Below are positions 55,630-64,000 of a DNA stretch of 64,000 bases, one piece after another. The notes under the pieces were generated by a model. That model was not told where the DNA came from. It was given only the letters and a program-made list of their open reading frames with translations, and ran no database searches. This DNA comes from Acanthacorydalis orientalis. Taxonomy: Eukaryota > Arthropoda > Insecta > Megaloptera > Corydalidae. A program made the position numbers and the translations under genes. The DNA lies in assembly GCA_034766995.1 (NCBI GenBank), contig CM068319.1, positions 18,942,422 to 19,006,421 on the forward strand, in the 5' to 3' direction. Numbering within the stretch: the first letter of the stretch is position 1; each line of letters opens with the position of its first letter.

Positions 55630-56325
55630 GTATGTATTTAAATATTTAAGTTTTGAAATTGATATTATTGTTACATATAAAGGCATTGATTAATGTAAAT
55701 TATTTAATTATATGTTTAAGAAATGTCCCGTGGTAAAAATACTGATGATTTTTTTCTTAATTAGAGGATTTTCGTCCATAATTAGTCGTTAGATGTGTTT
55801 CATAACCTATAATTAGGGGTTTAATAACCCCCCTTATAATTAGCGTTTCATGTAATTATTACTTTCAATGTTTTGATCTCTATAAAAAATACTATTTAAA
55901 TGTTTTTCCGATCATTTTGCGTGATATTTTTAAAACATTATGTACTGAAGGTCACAACTGTTAACTAGTTGAAAGAAATGATCCACTAATAAAGAGAAAT
56001 CTACGTTTTACTATTATGAAAAAGAATTGCATTAAAGTATAATTATATGTTTAAATATGAGTGAAAAGGAAGTTGTATTTTTTTATATAAATTATTTAAT
56101 TGATATAAATTATTTGTGTGTATAAGTTTTTATGGTATTTTAGAGTAATTGGATGTTTATAACTTTTATTGATAAATACATTATTTTATGTGTTGGAGTA
56201 ATATTTTAAGTGTTTTTTTTTTATATGAAATTAATTTTATTTTAATTTCAACTACTTTATTTTTTCCTCAAAGGTAATTTGATTGTTTCTGTGTTTGTGA
56301 ATAATTCATTTAAACTATTATAATA
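55630..56325. other. A+T-rich candidate intron between NRF exon and mariner copy 2
   Basis: No coding signal. There is a small repetition of TAATTAG-type words at about 55,760-55,850 but no recognisable element. Confidence 0.45.
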
Positions 56326-57573
56326 CGAGGTTGCATTAAAACCCGCTGTTCGCGTGTAAATGGCTTTAGGTGCACATGGTTCTAGGCAGTGACAGATGTC
56401 TCATGTTATTTTGAAGTGTGAACATTTCCCATTAAAATTCAGTCATCAGACGCCATCCGTTGTTTACATAAGTGCTTTTCTATAACTGAATTAAAATGGA
56501 ACGCGATAAACTATTTTTCCGATGTATACTTCTACACTACTTTGATTTGAAAAAAGTGCAGTTGAAGTTTATCGATTGGTTGCAAAAACTTATGGCGAAT
56601 CTGCTCCATCAGAAACAGTGTGTAGAGATTGGTTTCAACGATTCAAAGTCGGGGATTGCGACATTCATGACAAACAACGGCCAGGTCAATCGAAAAAGTT
56701 CGGATAGGTAATACTGCAAGCTCTATTCGAAGAAAACTCTACTCAAACACTCAAAGAATTGGCTCAATAGCACGAAGTCGATAAATAAAACATTTCACGA
56801 CGTTTAAAAGTCATGGGAAAGATCCAGAAGGAAGAGATACGGCTGCTACATGAATTGACCGAAAATCCCATTCCTAATCGTTTAAAATATCTCGATTTCT
56901 TTGCTTGCAAGGCATAAGAAGAAGAGTTTCTTGCGGCGTATCGTGATGAAAAATGGATCTATTTCGACAACCCAGAACGCAAAAAGTCATGAGTTGATCC
57001 TGGACAACCACCAACGTCGACACCAAAGCGAAATATCCACGATCACAATGCAATGCTCTCTGTTTGGTGGGATATGAAGGGTGTCGTGTATTATGGGCTG
57101 TTGAAATCGAAGGAAACAATCATCGCCGAACGTTATCGATAACAAATGGTGCGTTTGAATGATAATTTAATGCAAAAACAACCATCAATTGCATCAAATC
57201 GCCGAAAAGTGATTCTTCTCCATATCAATGTCCAGCCCTATGTTGCTATAGCCGTGAAACAAACACTGATGGAGCTCAAAAGGGAGGTTCTCCCGCATCC
57301 AGCGTATTCTCCGGTCCTGTGTCCCCAAACGATTACCATCTGTTCCGATCGATATAACACGCTTTGAAAGATAGACATTTCCATAACTACGGAGAAGTCC
57401 AAAATTAGGTTGCTGAATGGATTGTTTCAAAAAACAAACCATTCTTTCGACGCAGAATTTAACTTCTGCCAAAAAAGTGGGAAAAAGTCATATCTTTCGA
57501 GGGCAAATACTTTAATTAATGTATTCACACATTTTGAAAAAAACCACAAAAAACAGCGGTTTTCAATGCAACC

Positions 57574-57577
<4 letters not shown>
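56326..57577 (+). mobile_element. Degenerate mariner transposon, copy 2
   Basis: About 1,252 bp, bounded by TA. The left end is CGAGGTTGCATTAAAACCCG and the right end, reverse-complemented, TGCAGGTTGCATTGAAAACC. The transposase is read on the plus strand from 56,496 (MERDKLFFRCILLHYFDLKK), but the frame stops at about 56,711 and later pieces lie in other frames: MGKIQKEEIRLLHELTEN near 56,812, WIYFDNP near 56,953 and a VLPHPAYSP block near 57,290. It shares several lesions with copy 1, including the short GTATCGTGATGAAAAATGG-type junction before WIYFDN. Both are non-functional. The right end runs into an AT array. Confidence 0.9.
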
Positions 57578-57579
<2 letters not shown>

Positions 57580-57613
<34 letters not shown>

Positions 57614-57642
57614 GTATTTATATATATATATATATATATATG

Positions 57643-57691
<49 letters not shown>
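57580..57691. repeat. Interrupted (AT)n array after mariner copy 2
   Basis: AT repeats broken by single extra bases, directly adjoining the mariner terminal repeat. Confidence 0.9.
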
Positions 57692-57698
<7 letters not shown>

Positions 57699-57923
57699 TA
57701 TTTATAAAATTGAACAAAATATTGTTCAAAAACATGTACAGATTTCGTATTTAATTATTATTATCTATGACACTCAAAGTTATCAAAAAAACTATGATTT
57801 TTGTTCATACAATGAAATTTGCTACTTTATAAAACAGGGCATCCATCCGACCGTGTGAATGCTTGTTTAGGCTATTACACACACGTATCTATATATATAT
57901 ATATATAACGATATTGAACTAAT

Positions 57924-58640
57924 ATATGTGATACGAGCGAGGGCGGAGCGCCACGGGGTCGGCAAACATGGGGTGGACACTACGGAACAACGCCCTAGTA
58001 ATTATATAAAGCAATAAAAAAACTAGGTGAATAATAAAACTTGGTTTCTGAGTTATTCAGTTTTAATAACTTTTTTTGATAACATCTGTAAACAACACTG
58101 GGTATAAAACAAATTCTAATTTTGTTATTCTATATTACATTCGTTCCGTATTATACGTAATATTGTGAGAAAATGAATCTACCATATAGTGAGAGTGACT
58201 AGTATAATATGGAATACCAGCCTATCACATCACTTTAGATTATAATATTATTTAATAAATGAATAACTTTTATGAATGAAGAGTATAATTACCTAATAAT
58301 ATAAAAATTTTTGGTTTACTCACGGACAATAAAAAGAAAATGTTAAGGCTGTCAATGTAGAATTGACATAATAAAACGAAAATATTTTTGGATTTCTATT
58401 ACTGCCCGACAGGTATGTCGGGCTATCAAAAAATTCTTTACAAACTCATTTGAGTTGTTCCCCTCCACGGAAATCTTTAGTAAAAGGCGAAAGATTTATT
58501 CGCATTGAAGGGAAACCAGAGCGCCGTATCTGCCGGTCAGGCGAGTATATACATTATAGTGCGTGCAATCGAGCTGTGAGAGACAACGCGGGTACACCGT
58601 TCATGTTATTTATATGGTTTTATATATGGGTAGCTTTGAA
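57924..58640. other. GC-richer, hairpin-rich segment of unknown origin
   Basis: Two GC-rich islands (about 57,930-58,000 and 58,400-58,610) stand out sharply. The first has GGCG-GAG-CGCC (57,942-57,952) and inverted CCTAGT/ACTAGG (57,994-58,027) around TATATAAAG and AATAAA-like words, which resembles an LTR promoter/polyA arrangement. The second has three successive inverted repeats: GCCCGACA/TGTCGGGC (58,404-58,423), AACTC/GAGTT (58,445-58,456) and AAATCTTT/AAAGATTT (58,471-58,497). A 64-codon open frame (58,450-58,644) covers the second island. No known gene, tRNA or rRNA is recognised. It may be a solo LTR or other retroelement piece, or a structured non-coding RNA. Confidence 0.4.
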
Positions 58641-58788
58641 ATGAATCAGATATTTGTATAAGATATTCTATTGCTATATAGACTTATCTTTTCACTTTCT
58701 CGTACACAAAATCGTTATTATCTATATTTAACGTGTTTTGAACTTGTATTTCATTATACACTTTAAAGTATTCTTAAACGAACATATT

Positions 58789-58844
<56 letters not shown>

Positions 58845-60562
58845 TGTTAAACAAATATTAATTTGGAATGATATTTAGTAATGCATTATACTGAATAATA
58901 ATTTGTTTGTGAAATTTTACATATTGAAATATTTTATGGTACAATATTTAATTAAGCAAAACAAATATACGTAATAATACAGTATAGTAATTTACATATC
59001 AAGTACATTTTTAGACTGAAATTAATAAGTTATTTCACAATTATACAAAAAAAAATATTCAGTTTCTATTATTCAGTAAACTTCTTATACCTTTTTCAGT
59101 TAATAAGTGCGAATGAGAGAAATTGTTTTTTTAAGAAAACAAGAGAAATTTATGAAATGTTTTGAAATACTTGTTACATGTTTTGGTTTCATACGACCTT
59201 CAAATGAAAGTATAATGTAAAAGAGTAATAAATTCCCCTTCATTAAAAATACGCTTAGAAACTAGAATATGAAAATAGTCTAATAACAATTATTATGTAG
59301 ATATAATCAATTGTTCAATCAAAAAAAGTATTATTATCACTTACATATAACTTCACCTGTAAATAACTTTTTTATTTCTTAAATAAATCGAAGTTAGTAC
59401 AATAACGTTAAGGAAAGTTTTTATACAAATTTGCATTTGAAAAAAAATGGTTAGATAACTTGTATTTAATTTTAAGTCAATGCATGTTAAATTCATATCG
59501 GAAAAAGTGATGCATAATAAAATTCATTACTGGTATCTTATGAATTTCTTATGTTTTATGAATTTGGAAAGATAAGAAAGGTATTGATACAATCAAAAAT
59601 ATTTAATGTTTGCTGAACCTGTTTCAAATACCAGAAAGTGTGAAAAATGGTTATTAATACCTTCATGTATTTTTGGATTTTGTGATATACATAAAATTTG
59701 GAAAGTTTTATTTGTGCAATAGGATAATAATATTTTAAGGGGATTAGTTGAATCTGAAACATGTTTAATAGTTTGTAAACTAGATAAAAGAGACGATTTA
59801 TTCAACAGAAATTATACACCACTTACATCATTTTTAAACAATTTATAATAAATACAATATAAGTATGTTCCTTCAGAATATTTACTACAAATATATTTGA
59901 TTTTCGTGATTTCATGTTTTAAGATTATCATTTATTTCGATTCCATAAAATGCTTTAAGCAGATAAAATTAAAAATACGAATATTTTAAAATTAATTTAA
60001 ACATATGTATGGCTATAATTTACGTTTTCTGGTGAAAGAATTAAAGATATATTTCAGACTTGGTATGTGGTTATATATAATATTGATTAGCAGAGGAAAT
60101 TTTTGGTATTGATTTTTTTTGCAATAAATTAATTTTTGATTTCGATATTAATTGTGAGATAGACTGATATGTTCGTTAAATCTAATACATTTATATTCAA
60201 GTTTAAAAATTGTTTTTTTTTTTGAAATTTTTGTATATGATACAAAATTATTCTTAATTATAATTTATTTTTAAAGAAAAACTCGTCTTCTTATGATATA
60301 AAATACATATATTACATATTTTAATAAAAAAATCTATAAGATCTTTATACATATTATAGACTCATCTGAATTTTTACATTATCGTACCTAACTATGTTGT
60401 TTCTATTAAGTAGTATTTACTTATTACACAACTAAACAAACAGATGTAAACATATGTATTAATAATTCAGTATAATTTACTATTTCATTATTAGTTGTAA
60501 TGTCATCATTACGACATAGATAATGCAATAGGGTAAAAATTAATCTGAATTTATGTATAACC

Positions 60563-60646
<84 letters not shown>

Positions 60647-60774
60647 CACATACTTTCTTACACAAAATAATCTATGCTTTACTTTTCATTTTAAATAATT
60701 TATTTTGAGATGTTTTAGAAGAATACTGTTTGGGTAGTAATAATGCGTTCATTCTACATTCTGCCTCTCTCTCT

Positions 60775-60777
<3 letters not shown>

Positions 60778-60841
<64 letters not shown>
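60778..60841. repeat. (AT)n-(GATA)n compound microsatellite
   Basis: An AT array passing into five GATA tetramers; preceded by a CTCTCTCTCT tract. Confidence 0.95.
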
Positions 60842-60843
<2 letters not shown>

Positions 60844-61273
60844 AAGAGTAATAATAATTTCTTAAATAATTTCTATTTTAAAAAGTGGTTGTGCATCATA
60901 TTGAGATTTAAATGAATTCAAAGCAAATTTTTATTAGAGCCTCGATTATGATTATCTTATCATATTTTGTTGTATTCGACTATATACTTTCATGAACTGA
61001 ATATAAAAAATAAAAGTTATAAACGTATAGATTATTAAAAAAAATATTATAATCCTTTTTGTTTTCGTACTTTGAATGACTTATAATGTATAGAATAAAT
61101 AATAAAACCAGTTTATTGTAAATAAATAAGTGCCTGTAAGTATAAGAATGACTAATAAAGAATGCATTCAAATTCAGTGTCAATATTTACAATTACGATT
61201 TCCTTACAAATTAAGTGGATCTAAAAAACATTAGGTGCTCACATTTATTTGAATTATACACATAATATATTTG

Positions 61274-61275
<2 letters not shown>

Positions 61276-61355
<80 letters not shown>
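61276..61355. repeat. (AT)n microsatellite, about 80 bp
   Basis: A long uninterrupted AT array. Confidence 0.95.
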
Positions 61356-61357
<2 letters not shown>

Positions 61358-61576
61358 CGTATAAATAAAATCTATATGTAGTACAAAAAGTGCTAAAAAT
61401 AATTGTACATAAAGTATAATTGATATTTATATTTATAATATTTTAATAGATTTTTTTAAAAATGGGATAAATAATTTTCGACATTTTTCCTACTTCTTAT
61501 TTTTTTAAATTATTTCTTTCCCTGTCTATATATTTCTATATGTGTATTTATGTCTATCTATTAATCTATTTCCACT

Positions 61577-61702
<126 letters not shown>

Positions 61703-62017
61703 GTTATAAGTTATTGATAATAACAAAATATAAAATGTGTTCAATTTGGAATGTATTTTATTCATATGTGATTCTATTTGTAGAGAAAATTATGTTCATT
61801 ATTATGTGTTATTAATATTTAAGGTGCTGTTGTTTCTTCACTTTGTAATTGTAGCGGCGAACAATAAAAATATTTTCGAGAATAATAAACCGAAAAATCT
61901 TTAGAAATGTACCAGATGAAAATATAAATACAATATAAGCTAAAATCGGAGTTAAAATATCCAATACATTATTTGTTACGAAATTTAAAAATAATATTAT
62001 TTATATTTGTTGGTCGA

Positions 62018-62140
62018 AAATTATATATTATTAATTTTTGATCAGTTCAGTTATGAGTTCTAATTCAAAGCATATTTGAAAGTACTCTTTTTTATGTGTC
62101 CTTCAGATTTATAAAATATTTTTCCACACATTCATTTGCC

Positions 62141-62191
<51 letters not shown>

Positions 62192-62320
62192 TTCCTCAAA
62201 AATTATATATTATTAATTTTTGATTAGTTCAGTAATAAATTCTAATTCTACATATATTTGAAAACACCCTTTTTATGTGTCCTTCAGATTTTTATAATAT
62301 TTTTTTGATTATTTGTTTAT

Positions 62321-62373
<53 letters not shown>
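62018..62373. repeat. Tandem duplication, period about 182 bp
   Basis: Two diverged copies (from about 62,021 and 62,203) share TTATATATTATTAATTTTTG, then GTTCAGT..., TTCTAATTC, TATTTGAAA and TTTATGTGTCCTTCAGATTT, each ending in an AT array. Several substitutions separate them, so the duplication is not very recent. Confidence 0.85.
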
Positions 62374-62377
<4 letters not shown>

Positions 62378-62891
62378 GATTTATTAAAGATTTTCCATTA
62401 AAAAAAGCATTTATTTTAAAAATACTATTTAATTCAGTAACAATTCCGAAATACATTTTATTAATATACCTAATGAAATGTTAATAATTATAAATCAATC
62501 ATTTATGTTTACTTTTATAAAAATATAAAAGATTTTAAAGATGTTGAAAATGTTATTATTAAAATTGAATGATAAAACACGCAGTTTTTATATATGGAAA
62601 AAGAAAAAATGAATATTTACTACAAGTTTTTTGAATTATAAAAAATATAATTAGAATCATCATTAATTATAATAATGTAAAATTTTCTAATTTTCATTGA
62701 CGAATATTCCAATAATCGTGACATTTTAAGACTGGTTTGACCTTCGATCTCCAAAAAAAATATGCGATACATGAAAAAAATATTAGTAAACTGTTATTGT
62801 TGTACATACTTACACAAAAGGACAAAATACTTATACTCTCTTATACCCACACACCCACCCACCCAACCACACACACACACACATATATGTA

Positions 62892-62944
<53 letters not shown>

Positions 62945-63110
62945 TAAATAATAATGTGAAAATTGTAGAAGTAATATTAAAATGCATTTTAGTTTCTTAT
63001 TAGCATATTTCTGTTTTGTGAAATAATAATAAAAACAGCCATCACACCTTTTCTAAAAACGTGATTAGAATATTTAGATATTTTGTATTATACATAGAAG
63101 TGAGAATTTG

Positions 63111-63116
<6 letters not shown>

Positions 63117-63165
<49 letters not shown>

Positions 63166-63182
63166 CAGATAGATAGATAGAT
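63117..63182. repeat. (AT)n-(GATA)n compound microsatellite
   Basis: An AT array, a short TATACAG spacer, then GATA tetramers. Confidence 0.9.
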
Positions 63183-63352
63183 ATATCGTATTATGTATGA
63201 TTACGATTTGTTGTTGACCTTCTCTTGAGTGTCTAATTCGATACTAATAATTCTTACAACAATAGATTTATTTGATCAAAGCGTGGGATGGAATATTCAA
63301 ACTGGAATGTTTTGTTCTTATAACATGCACACATACACACACGTTTATGCGT

Positions 63353-63488
<136 letters not shown>

Positions 63489-64000
63489 CTGAATGTTCAT
63501 AATTAGATGATGTTGACATCTCATTTTTTTTGTAATATTTTTATTGAAACTGTTAAATCAGCAATAATTAACAAAATTTACAACTTACGATATTTTTTAT
63601 AATTCAATGCATTTGTTCAGTCATTAGACATAATTTTTATGCAAAGATATAGTGTATATTAAGTTAAAGTAAAGATTAGCACGGAATTTATTTTGGATAT
63701 TTTTTAGAAAAGAGACAAGTTATTGGTATATTATTCAAATATAATACATATAATTATTCAAATATAATTATGAATTTAAAAATATGAAAATGAAATTATT
63801 CAATACATTATGAATTTAAATATAAAACATTATGAAAAATTCACACATTTTTTTCACATTTTAAACTTATTTCATATTTGTAATCTATGGAACTTCACCT
63901 GATACTTAATTTTCCATTGAGTGTGGTTTTCATATTTTTACAACAATTTTGAGAAACAGTAAAATTGCAAAATCATAACATGACTAATCATAATCATGAC

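Noticed and set aside
58300..58330. AATTTTTGG, which resembles an Sm-protein binding site of snRNAs
   Set aside because: No flanking snRNA stem-loops or recognised U-RNA sequence; such A/T words are expected by chance here.

Overview
This is a eukaryotic window, most likely from a hymenopteran insect, perhaps a bee. That is inferred from the extreme A+T richness, the abundance of (AT)n microsatellites, short GT-AG introns inside genes, mariner, hAT and PIF/Harbinger remnants, and insect-like proteasome and TBCK proteins. The species cannot be named from sequence alone.

Layout. Positions 1-27,650 are a gene-poor, microsatellite-filled desert. It holds one convincing but unidentified minus-strand exon (12,391-12,507), so part of it is probably intronic to a long gene. 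Positions 27,656-42,460 are a compact cluster of six conserved housekeeping genes. In order they are MAK16 (-), TBCK (-) with a tRNA-Trp(CCA) nested in an intron, PSMA6 (-, intronless), a cytochrome b5 reductase (+), a UDP-galactose/UDP-GlcNAc transporter of the SLC35A2/A3 family (-), and TRMT13 (+). I rebuilt exon structures for all six by joining GT-AG exons in phase; each gives one uninterrupted protein of about the family's length. The transporter and TRMT13 are head to head, with 401 bp between start codons.

Positions 43,857-64,000 are again sparse. A secreted-protein first exon (43,857-44,487) joins in phase, across a 10.9 kb intron, to an exon at 55,423-55,629. That exon looks like the start of an NRF-type (nose resistant to fluoxetine, nrf-6-like) acyltransferase. 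The rest of this gene was not found in the window. The intron and its surroundings carry a PIF/Harbinger fragment, a hAT MITE with a perfect 8-bp target duplication, a mariner-type MITE (a relative lies at 25.2 kb), and two dead mariner copies in inverted orientation on either side of the 55.4 kb exon. A GC-richer, hairpin-rich segment at 57.9-58.6 kb remains unexplained.

The housekeeping genes are not one pathway: ribosome biogenesis (MAK16), proteolysis (PSMA6), tRNA supply and modification (tRNA-Trp, TRMT13), membrane traffic and TOR signalling (TBCK), redox (CYB5R) and Golgi glycosylation (SLC35A). I found no CRISPR array, no prokaryotic-style operon and no clearly new multi-gene system. 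The most unusual items are the orphan exon, the inverted mariner pair bracketing an exon, the 57.9-58.6 kb structured segment, the palindrome upstream of MAK16, and a fixed polarity of compound (AC)n(AT)n repeats.
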